A program made the translations under genes and the position numbers. DNA of 64,000 nucleotides from Terriglobus albidus (GTDB lineage Bacteria; Acidobacteriota; Terriglobia; Terriglobales; Acidobacteriaceae), in assembly GCF_025685425.1 (NCBI RefSeq), contig NZ_JAGTAS010000057.1:372001-436000 (forward strand). Reading direction: 5' to 3'. Below the pieces are notes generated by a model. It worked only from the letters and a program-made list of their open reading frames with translations. It ran no database searches and was not told the DNA's origin. Below, piece by piece: positions 1 to 7,061 of this stretch; the stretch's first letter is position 1, and every line of letters begins with the position of its first letter.

Positions 1-318
1 TCGTTCACCCGGTTCATCAGCAAGGATCTCGGAGTCCCATGTGATGACGGTGTCATCAGATCGCATGGTCCAACGGGAGGTTGTCTCTCCCGTGAGAACT
101 ACCTCTTCGATCTCTTCCTGCCAAAGAGGCGCAAGCTCCGTCTTTCGCCAAAGGGCATATAGATCCTGGGGCGAACCCTGCACCAGGGCGCTGGTACGTA
201 CCCATAGCTTGCCGTCCTTATCCTCGGGCGGCGGCAGATATCGTCCATCCAGGATGATCGAGGCGCCGCTCTGGCGCGGCAAAGGCTCGGCATTCGGCTT
301 TTCGTTGAAGTTCACCAT
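1..318 (-). CDS. SRPBCC-family (START-like) protein, partial
   Basis: The open frame runs leftwards from an ATG at 318 and leaves the window at base 1, so only the N-terminal 106 residues are visible. An AGGAG Shine-Dalgarno lies just upstream of the ATG. The run WVRTSALVQGSPQDLYALWRKTELAPLWQEEIEEV resembles the start of polyketide cyclase/SRPBCC proteins, which fold as a helix-grip ligand pocket; the Trp-rich stretch after the first helix is typical. Substrate unknown. It lies 39 bp downstream of a co-directional short-chain dehydrogenase, so the two may be co-transcribed. Confidence 0.6.
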   Translation of the reverse strand, partial: MVNFNEKPNAEPLPRQSGASIILDGRYLPPPEDKDGKLWVRTSALVQGSPQDLYALWRKTELAPLWQEEIEEVVLTGETTSRWTMRSDDTVITWDSEILADEPGER

Positions 319-356
319 GTGTCGCTCCTGGCTGAAAATGTGATCTGAAAATTGCG

Positions 357-1148
357 CTATTTTTCGCTCTGCGGCTTTGCCTGTTTCTCGTGCATCGCTC
401 CCTTCACCGCTCCAGGAACGAAGTTCGCGACCGCTCCTTCCAATTTCGTGGTCAATGAGTGGGAATAGACGTGGTCTTTTCCATCGAACAGGGCATCAAG
501 CCCCTCGCGGGCGACGTCGTCCGGCTGACTCTGATTCTTACCCTCCGTTCCTACCTGGGTATCGTCCATGCCCGCGCGATGAAAGAAGTCCGTATTTGTC
601 GGTCCAGGCTGCAGTGCGGTTACCGTGACATTGGTATCCCGAAGCTCATAGCGCAGGCTGTGCGCAAACGAGAGCAAGAAGGCCTTGGTCGCGGCATAGA
701 CCGCCTCGCGAGGCGCCACCATCTCACCTGCGATGGATGACGTGAACAGGATCTTGCCGGCGTTCAGCTCATGCATCTGCCGAATGATGTATTTCGCAAG
801 CTGTACGGCTCCAGTGCAGTTCAAGGAAACCATCCTCAGCTCTTCTTCCAGATCCGTCTCCCAGAACTGCCCACCCACACCGATGCCGGCATTAAGACAG
901 GCGACGTCAACGGGCCGGCCTACGGATACCACTTTGTTCCAGAAGGCGTCCACGCCTTCGCGGGTTGCGAGATCCGCATTGAATTCCACGACTTCCGTGC
1001 CGTAGCTGCGAATCGCGGCCGTTGCCTCCGCGAGCCTTGGCCCTGCCGAACACACCACAAGGTCATATCCGCGCGAAGCAAGCTCTTTGGCAAGAGAAAG
1101 TCCGATGCCGCTGGAGGCACCGGTGACGATGGCAAACATCTCAGACAT
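357..1148 (-). CDS. Short-chain dehydrogenase/reductase (SDR)
   Basis: Classical SDR of 263 residues. The Rossmann motif TGASSGIG is near residues 8-15, the NAG motif (CLNAGIG) is in the middle, and the catalytic set is Ser (SSIAGE) followed by YAATK, i.e. the YxxxK pair. Members reduce or oxidise small alcohols and ketones with NAD(P)H in the cytoplasm; the substrate cannot be read from the sequence. The frame stays open for 77 codons upstream, but the ATG at 1148 begins exactly at the conserved MFAIVTGASSG strand and has a GGAG upstream, so the shorter start is used. The SRPBCC gene follows 39 bp downstream on the same strand. Confidence 0.9.
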   Translation of the reverse strand: MSEMFAIVTGASSGIGLSLAKELASRGYDLVVCSAGPRLAEATAAIRSYGTEVVEFNADLATREGVDAFWNKVVSVGRPVDVACLNAGIGVGGQFWETDLEEELRMVSLNCTGAVQLAKYIIRQMHELNAGKILFTSSIAGEMVAPREAVYAATKAFLLSFAHSLRYELRDTNVTVTALQPGPTNTDFFHRAGMDDTQVGTEGKNQSQPDDVAREGLDALFDGKDHVYSHSLTTKLEGAVANFVPGAVKGAMHEKQAKPQSEK

Positions 1149-1770
1149 GGCTCGACTCCGAATTTCGGTGAGATCGTTCACTGAGGTTCTGGCAAGCGAC
1201 AAGCGCCAGGTCGACACTCGGTTTTGAACGCCGACTGTCTGCTCTAGAGAAGGCAGCTTGTTTTCAGGGGTTGCCCTGCGACCTTCAGACCAAATTGCGC
1301 CAAGTGCAAACGGTCGACGCCTCACCGCCCCGAAGAGACAAAGGTTGGGGAGCGTAAGAGGAATACAGCGGGCGTTCATTGCGGAAAACGCCCATAAATG
1401 CGGAAGCCCTACGCTACACCTACAGGGGAAAATGCTCTGGTTGGCCGATTTCCCTGGTGATTCTGGCCGGACAGTACAGCGGATCAGTCGCCAGTCTAAG
1501 GCTGCTACTCACATTTCAAACAAACGTGCTCTGTATCTTTCGCATCTCAACCACCAATCCGCCTATTCCGGCCTAGCTTGTCCCCTGCAAGACCCACACA
1601 GCGGGAGACGGAAAGCATATCAAGCGTGTCCCTCGCGCGGCCAAAAGCGAGTCCAGTCTCGACATGGGACCCAAGTTGATCGTCGCCGCCCCCCGAATCA
1701 AATACGGTTGAAGACCATCGCAAGAATTTCGAACGTCGACAAGGACATTCCTCACTGAAGGAGGACCACT
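1149..1770. other. Gene-free stretch with half a MITE copy
   Basis: No convincing gene is seen in these 622 bp. Plus-strand frames are open in places, but they lack a ribosome binding site or protein-like composition. The stretch contains one truncated copy of the interspersed repeat (1377-1438). It should also hold the promoters of the leftward SDR gene and the rightward zinc-protein gene, although I cannot identify clear hexamers. Confidence 0.5.
1377..1438 (-). repeat. Interspersed MITE-like repeat, half copy (A)
   Basis: On the minus strand it starts AGAGCATTTTCCCC and continues through the GGGCGTTTTCCGCAATG block. This matches the left half of the complete copies at 3684-3796 and 18484-18596. 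The right half with the second terminal inverted repeat is absent, so this is a decayed or truncated copy. Confidence 0.7.
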
Positions 1771-2010
1771 ATGGCAACTTGCGAAGTTTGTGGAAATGAA
1801 TACGACAAAGCCTTCACGATCGAAGCCGCAGGGGCACGACACACCTTCGATAGCTTTGAATGCGCAATTCAGCTACTCGCACCCATTTGCGAACAATGCC
1901 GTTGCCGCGTCATTGGGCACGGAGTTGAAGTTGGTTCGCAGTTCTTCTGTTGCGCTCACTGTGCCAGACTCGCCACCTCAGCGGATGTCAAAGATCGGGC
2001 CACCGCTTGA
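1771..2010 (+). CDS. Small Cys-rich zinc-binding protein
   Basis: 79 residues with CEVC at 4-7, a Cys in SFECAI, then CEQCRC and FCCAHC: nine or more cysteines plus histidines arranged like a treble-clef or TRASH/MYM-type zinc site. Strong Shine-Dalgarno AGGAGG lies just before the ATG. Similar short proteins are sometimes labelled prokaryotic metallothionein-like; I see the metal-site pattern but cannot assign a partner. It stands alone between a gene-free stretch and the TPR gene. Metal binding is inferred from the cysteine spacing. Confidence 0.7.
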   Translation: MATCEVCGNEYDKAFTIEAAGARHTFDSFECAIQLLAPICEQCRCRVIGHGVEVGSQFFCCAHCARLATSADVKDRATA

Positions 2011-2203
2011 AGCGTGAAAGAGTTCCCAGTGTGGTGTCTCAGAAGCTCTTGTCATAAATTTTGTCATCCTGAACCGAGTCGCCAAGGAACCTGTTCGCAG
2101 GGGTGATCGTGAAGGACCTTTTTTTCAACGCTTCCGATAGCAAAACTCTTCGCAAAATCCCGGCAAACAGAGTACGGTTATAAAACTCCCGGAGGCCGAC
2201 ACG

Positions 2204-3685
2204 ATGAAAACGGCCCTGATTTTGGCTTTCCTGCCGCTGGCTTTTGCAGCCGCTCAGGAGCTGCACGATCACCCCTCCCCCGAAAAGCTGGGTATCGTAT
2301 CCTTTCCTGTCTCCTGCAGACCTGAAGTACAGGCCCAATTCAACCGCGGAGTCGCTCTCCTGCATTCGTTTACCTATAAAGAGGCTGGTGAAGCATTCCA
2401 AAGCGTCGCTCAGCAAGACCCCCATTGCGCCATGGCCCATTGGGGCAAGGCGATGACGCACTACCACCAACTCTGGGATCTACCTCCTTCGTCGGAGGAT
2501 ACTGCAGCTGCCCGGCAGGAGCTGAATCAGGCTCTCCGGCTCGGAGGAACCTCCGAGCGCGAGCGCGGTTTCATCCAGGCCCTGAATCTCGTCTTCCAGG
2601 ATGCTTCTACCGTTCCCTACAGCACACGAGCATTGCGCTATGAGGCCGCGATGCGCCAGCTTGCCAGTTCCATGCCCAAAGATGTTGAAACACAGATCTT
2701 TTATGCACTCGCACTCGTTTCGAATGCGTCTCCGTACGATCGGGAACATGTAAAGCAAAAGGAGGCGGCCAGTTTACTGGAACCGCTCTTTCGCTCATTC
2801 CCGGATCATCCGGGAATTCCCCACTACTTCATCCACGCCTGCGACAACCAGGAGCTCGCGCCAAGAGGGCTCGCTGCAGCGAAAACCTATGCCCACATTG
2901 CTCCCTCGGCGCCGCATGCGCTCCATATGCCGTCTCACATCTTTACCCGTCTTGGTCTATGGAGCGACTCCATCACATCCAACCTGGACGCGAGAGACGC
3001 CGCTCTGCATCAGGGTGACACCGGCGAAGCGCTCCACGCCATGGACTACCTGGTATACGCCTACTTGCAGAAGGGAGACGACGAGGACGCAGCCCTGGTA
3101 ATCAAGCAGCTTCAAAAAATGGACAACTTGCGTATAGGCGATTTCAAAATCGGATACGCTGCAACCGCGATGCCGATCCGCTACATCATCGAACGTCAGA
3201 AGTGGAGCGATGCGGAAAACATCCGTAACCCGTCGGAAAGTGCTCAACCGTATGTTGTGGCTACTGCGGTCTGGGCACGCGGGCTGGGTTTTGCTCATAC
3301 CGGCAATGCTCGCGCCGCTGACCAGGAAGCCGAGACACTGCGACAGCTCGAAGACCGGCTCCGGTCATCCGGAAACCTATACTGGGCAACCCAGGTCGAC
3401 ATCATGAAACGTGAGGTCATGGGCTGGTCCACGCAGGCAGCGAATGAGCCCGAAAAAGCCATTGCCATATTACGCAGTGCGGCCGACGAGGAGGATGGAA
3501 TTGAGAAACTCCCAGTAACTCCGGGGCCGATCATTCCCGCTCGGGAGCAGTTAGGAGAACTGCTTTTGGAGACTGACCCGAAGGCAGCTTCCGAAGCATT
3601 CGCGACCGCGTTGGTGAATGCCCCCGGCCGCCGAAGAGCGCTCCAGGGAGCCGCCAAAGCCGCAGCCCGTCAGGGAACGCAATAG
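2204..3685 (+). CDS. Secreted tetratricopeptide-repeat protein
   Basis: 493 residues. Residues 1-18 form a Sec signal peptide (MKTALILAFLPLAFAAAQE, cleavage near AAA-QE). The mature part begins with a conserved block (FNRGVALLHSFTYKEAGEAF, then DPHCAMAHWGKAM), the first TPR, followed by further helical repeats with HAxHMPSHIFTRLGLW. It is probably periplasmic or surface-associated and likely a scaffold; no enzyme motif is seen. GGAGG precedes the ATG. Its TAG stop is made by the end of the MITE copy that follows (see findings). Confidence 0.82.
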   Translation: MKTALILAFLPLAFAAAQELHDHPSPEKLGIVSFPVSCRPEVQAQFNRGVALLHSFTYKEAGEAFQSVAQQDPHCAMAHWGKAMTHYHQLWDLPPSSEDTAAARQELNQALRLGGTSERERGFIQALNLVFQDASTVPYSTRALRYEAAMRQLASSMPKDVETQIFYALALVSNASPYDREHVKQKEAASLLEPLFRSFPDHPGIPHYFIHACDNQELAPRGLAAAKTYAHIAPSAPHALHMPSHIFTRLGLWSDSITSNLDARDAALHQGDTGEALHAMDYLVYAYLQKGDDEDAALVIKQLQKMDNLRIGDFKIGYAATAMPIRYIIERQKWSDAENIRNPSESAQPYVVATAVWARGLGFAHTGNARAADQEAETLRQLEDRLRSSGNLYWATQVDIMKREVMGWSTQAANEPEKAIAILRSAADEEDGIEKLPVTPGPIIPAREQLGELLLETDPKAASEAFATALVNAPGRRRALQGAAKAAARQGTQ

Positions 3686-3796
3686 AGCATTTTCCCTTTT
3701 AGGTGTAGTGTACGGTTTCCGCAACCATGGGCGTTTTCCGCAATGAAAGGTCGCTGCACTCCTCTTCCGGGATACCAGCAACAGTGAAAATGCTCT
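3684..3796 (+). repeat. Interspersed MITE-like repeat, full copy (B)
   Basis: A 113 bp element beginning AGAGCATTTTCCC and ending GAAAATGCTCT, with imperfect terminal inverted repeats of about 13 bp and TA on each side. It sits exactly between the convergent TPR and cytochrome genes, and its two ends create the TAG stop codons of both. TA flanks suggest IS630/Tc1-mariner-type mobilisation (inference); no transposase is in the window. Confidence 0.8.
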
Positions 3797-5182
3797 AAAG
3801 CGACTTCAAGTATTCGACAAGATCATCCTTCTCTTGTTCTGTGAGTCCCAATCCGAACCGGTCGTTATAGCTATTGACTACATCCCGAAGCGTGCGGAAT
3901 CGTCCATCGTGGTAAAAGCGCCCTCTGTTCTGTGGAAACATGAAGAGCCCTTTTTCGCGGACAAAGATGCCTGCGAGGTTCATCGTCTGATACGCGTGCC
4001 CCGGAGCGCGATCTGCTTCGAAGCTGTCGATCTTCATTTCCTGCGCGGTGTGCTGATTCCAGCCCGGTTCAGTCCAGAGTGGCTCATGATGGCAGCTATT
4101 GCAGTTCGCTTTTCCGCTAAATAGTTCATCACCGCGCGCTGCCGCTGCCGCATCAAAATCGATTCCGGACGAGGTTGCACAGACGGTAAGGCAAGTTGAT
4201 AGAAATGCAGCGCGGCTAGCTTTCCCGTTACCTGATCGCTATCAGGATCGACCGACACATGGCCTAGCTTGGCGGCAGCGGCAATCGGAAACTGAATCGC
4301 ATCATCAAACCACTCATCAAAGAAGGTTCCGATTCCGTGCAGCTCGTTTACCGCAACAAACGCATTCCAGTAAGTCACCGTGCCCCAACCGCCGGTCCAC
4401 GTGTGCAGATTATGACCGGAGAGTCCACGCGCATTGGGCATCAGCGTGGCTCCCGATACCATGTTTGCCGTTATCATGCCGTTGGTCATCTGCTCTGGAT
4501 TAAAGGCTTTGCCATCCAGAAACAGCTCGGCATCGAATTTGCCCGGTCCCCAACTGTTGAGTACAGTGCGCACGTCCTGGACTGTGATGCCCGCGTCCTG
4601 TGGTGCAAGCTGGAGCAGATTGACGACAGGCTGCAGATTTGGAGCCGCAGCTACGATCGCGCCCACGTTCAGGTCACGATTCCCTAATCCGTCGATTCGC
4701 TTCCCAATTCCCGGTACAACAGAGTCGTCCACGGTTGAATGGCAAAGCGCACACGTGAACCCTACTTTCTCGAGCGTGTTGTTGCTAAAAGTTCCAACCA
4801 CACCAAGCACCGCGTTCTGCTTGATAAGCGCAATCGTTACAGCAGGATCATTGAGATTGATCTTCCCCTGTTTGATGGCCTCGCCAACCGAAGGAGACAG
4901 CGCCTCCGAATCGACTTTCAGCCCGAGCCCGAGCGCAGTCACTGGCGTCAGTTGCGAAACAGCTTGTTCAATGTGTAATTGGCCAGTCCAGAACACCTCG
5001 TCACCGTATGTATCGAATCGAAAGATCTGGCGGCCCTGATTAATCAATTCTTTTGAATTGTCTTGGGCGCTTCCAAGAAATTGAGACTCCTTTTGGACGT
5101 GCTTTGCATGCAAGGGCGCCCACACAGCGACCGTCAGTACTGCAGCCGCTGCAGAGACACGAAGTACGTCAATGACTCTCAT
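3795..5182 (-). pseudogene. Dihaem cytochrome c, frameshifted
   Basis: The 5' frame (start 5182, signal peptide over residues 1-26) carries the first haem site CALCH and runs to LALPSVQP, then continues nonsensically to 4034. In another frame, conserved sequence resumes as FDAAAAARGDELFSGKANC, then NSCHH (second CxxCH haem site), the PLWTEPGW block, and the C-terminal FYHDGRFRTLRDVVNSYN and EQEKDDLVEYLKSL typical of MauG/cytochrome-peroxidase-like dihaem proteins. A one-base indel near 4160-4190 explains the break. The intact protein would be a periplasmic electron-transfer or peroxidase-like cytochrome of about 460 residues. A sequencing error is an alternative to true inactivation. Confidence 0.8.
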
Positions 5183-5617
5183 GTTTTCACCTCCGCACTA
5201 CAGAGTGCGAACGAGCAAACTTGCTCCAAACATCAGTGCATGGGGTGCCCTGTTTCCTCCGAGCTGAAAAACAGGAAGAAGTTGGAACAACATCGATTGC
5301 TCTTCCAGCTGCTTCTGCGTCGTCCATCGTCTTTGAGGACGTGATGCCAACGCTCCCGTCGGCGGCCGGCCAGTCACTCTGGCTCAACGCCAGCGGCCTC
5401 CACGGTCTGAAAAAGACAACTTGTGTATACGGATGTATACGCTCTTTCGCGAGGCGCTTGTCAGAAGTTTGTCAGGCGATTGTCGTCTTATTGTCTTAAA
5501 TGCAGTTTGGGTCTTAAATATCGGCGCTCATTCTCGCACCAAGATTTGCATAAACCGCTGAAAACAAACATTCCGAAGGTCCCGCGGAGGGGACTAAGGT
5601 CCTATGAAGTAAGGTAT
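5183..5617. other. Gene-free regulatory stretch
   Basis: No convincing gene in 435 bp between the cytochrome start and tRNA-Gln. It contains GTATAC-GGAT-GTATAC at 5425-5440 and four TTGTC motifs in 11-bp phase at 5458-5495. Small open frames here lack ribosome binding sites. Confidence 0.5.
5458..5495 (+). promoter_or_regulatory. Phased TTGTC direct repeats (Pho-box-like)
   Basis: TTGTC occurs at 5458, 5469, 5480 and 5491, an exact 11-bp period, and the first two copies extend to TTGTCAG. PhoB/OmpR-class regulators bind 7-bp direct repeats separated by 4 bp, which is this geometry. The promoter served is unclear: a cytochrome gene starts leftwards at 5182 and no rightward gene follows. Confidence 0.35.
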
Positions 5618-5691
5618 TGGTTGCCCCCCAGGGATTCGAACCCCGATTGATCGGTTCAGAGCCGACTGTCCTACCATTGAACGAGAGGGCA
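5618..5691 (-). tRNA. tRNA-Gln (anticodon CTG)
   Basis: The minus strand folds as a cloverleaf: acceptor TGCCCTC with GGGGGCA, D arm GTTC-AATGGTA-GGAC, anticodon stem GTCGG/CCGAT around loop CTCTGAA (anticodon CTG), T arm CGGGG-TTCGAAT-CCCTG, discriminator A and encoded CCA. The U1-A72 first pair is characteristic of glutamine tRNAs. Confidence 0.93.
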
Positions 5692-5814
5692 ATACTTAGA
5701 TTGGCCGGGAGAGTCGCGCTTATTACCGCGCCACCACTCACCTAAGTCAGTGTATGGCCTCGAAGGCTTCAGGTCAAATCTCCCTCCTTTTCAGAGGGAT
5801 AGTTGAGATTCCTG

Positions 5815-5839
5815 AAGGGCGCCGAAGAACGGCGCCCTT
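5815..5839 (-). terminator. Hairpin terminator after the LLM oxidoreductase gene
   Basis: AAGGGCGCCG-AAGAA-CGGCGCCCTT is a perfect 10-bp stem with a 5-nt loop, 12 bp beyond the stop of the leftward oxidoreductase gene. On the minus strand the stem is followed by CAGG rather than a long T run, so it may act as a strong pause or need a factor. Confidence 0.6.
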
Positions 5840-5850
5840 CCTGTTCCTGC

Positions 5851-6873
5851 TTATTTCGTTGCAGCGTCAGCCGCTGAGCCAAGCAGTTCGATCGCATGCA
5901 TCACATCCTGATGCGGCAATGTGCCGGAGGTCAGCTGGATATTCACGCGGTCCACACCGCCCAACGCCTCGTTCACATACTTCAGTTTGGCCGCAACCGT
6001 ATCAGGACTTCCCACGAAGAACGCTCCTGTCGGCGCGGTGTTGCCGTCGAACTGAGCGCGAGTCTGCGGTGCTCCCCAACCGCGTTCTGCTCCAATCTTG
6101 GAGAACTGGCGCTGCCAGACGGGAAACATTGTGTCCCCAGCCCTCTGATCTGTATCCGCAAGGAATCCAAGCACATGCAGCCCAATCTTCATGTCTTGCT
6201 CTGGATGTCCTGCCTGGAGATAGATCTTGCGGTAGAGATCGATCAATGGACGGAATCTGTGTGGTTCCCCGCCGATGATCGCCACCATCAGCGGTAGCCC
6301 CAGCACGCCGGCACGGGCGAATGACTGTGGCGTTCCACCAACTCCGAGCCAGACCGGAAGCTTCTGCTGCACCGGGCGCGGATAGACTCCTTCACCGTGG
6401 AGCGACGAACGATGCTTCCCTTCCCAGGTGATGTTGGCCTGCTCACGCAGCTTCAATAGCAGATCCAGCTTCTCGGCAAAGAGCTCGTCGTAGTGTTTGA
6501 GATCGAAGCCGAAGAGCGGGTAAGACTCGGTAAACGAGCCGCGGCCGACAACGATCTCCGCCCGTCCGTTCGAGATGAGGTCAACGGTGGCGAACTGTTG
6601 GAAGACGCGTACCGGATCGTCCGAACTCAGCACTGTGACTGAACTCTGCAGACGGATCTGTTTGGTGACGGCTGCAGCCGCCGCAAGGATAGTCGAGGGC
6701 GAGCTGGCCAGATAGTCGGGCCGGTGATGCTCGCCAATACCAAAGGCAGCGAGCCCGACTCTGTCAGCGAGCGCGATCTCTTCCATCAGATCCGCCATGC
6801 GCTGCGGCGCAGGAACGAGATTGCCGCCGGCATCCGGCGTGTAGTCCACGAAGCTGTCAATTCCGATTTTCAT
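5851..6873 (-). CDS. LLM-class flavin-dependent oxidoreductase
   Basis: 340 residues of the luciferase-like monooxygenase family. It starts MKIGIDSFVD, has the GEHHRPDY loop near residue 50, SSVTVLSSDDPVRVFQQFATVDLISNGRAEIVVGRG (the flavin-site strand typical of the family), then PVWLGVGGTPQSFARAG and a C-terminal GSPDTVAAKL. Members use F420 or FMNH2; the cofactor here is not decidable. The frame is open 54 codons further upstream, but that part overlaps an interspersed repeat (6991-7034), so the ATG at 6873 is preferred. The gene stands alone, ended by a hairpin. Confidence 0.85.
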   Translation of the reverse strand: MKIGIDSFVDYTPDAGGNLVPAPQRMADLMEEIALADRVGLAAFGIGEHHRPDYLASSPSTILAAAAAVTKQIRLQSSVTVLSSDDPVRVFQQFATVDLISNGRAEIVVGRGSFTESYPLFGFDLKHYDELFAEKLDLLLKLREQANITWEGKHRSSLHGEGVYPRPVQQKLPVWLGVGGTPQSFARAGVLGLPLMVAIIGGEPHRFRPLIDLYRKIYLQAGHPEQDMKIGLHVLGFLADTDQRAGDTMFPVWQRQFSKIGAERGWGAPQTRAQFDGNTAPTGAFFVGSPDTVAAKLKYVNEALGGVDRVNIQLTSGTLPHQDVMHAIELLGSAADAATK

Positions 6874-6990
6874 ACAGAGGAATAGATGCTTCGATATCGA
6901 AATAGTTTCAGAAGAGGGTGGTTCGGGCACGCATACTAGGTTGCCCATCCATTGGAATGGGTGAGATTTTGCGCCCCAAATTCTGTGGGA

Positions 6991-7034
6991 GAGAAGCAGA
7001 TTTCTCCGCTTGCTCCGGTCGCTACGAAATGACA
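6991..7034 (+). repeat. Second interspersed repeat family, copy 1
   Basis: GAGAAGCAGATTTCTCCGC, then a TCCGGTCGCTACGAAATGACA tail. The same sequence recurs at 16362-16400 (inverted) and 16460-16505. It contains an AGAAGCAGATTTCT partial palindrome and lies in intergenic DNA upstream of the LLM gene. Confidence 0.7.
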
Positions 7035-7061
7035 TACAAAAAGGAGACCTGTCAACAGCGT

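Noticed and set aside
1258-1758. Plus-strand frame of 166 codons upstream of the zinc protein
   Set aside because: No ribosome site, no recognisable motif, and it runs through a repeat copy.
6874-7035. N-terminal extension of the LLM oxidoreductase
   Set aside because: The extra 54 codons coincide with an interspersed repeat, and the family begins at the later ATG.
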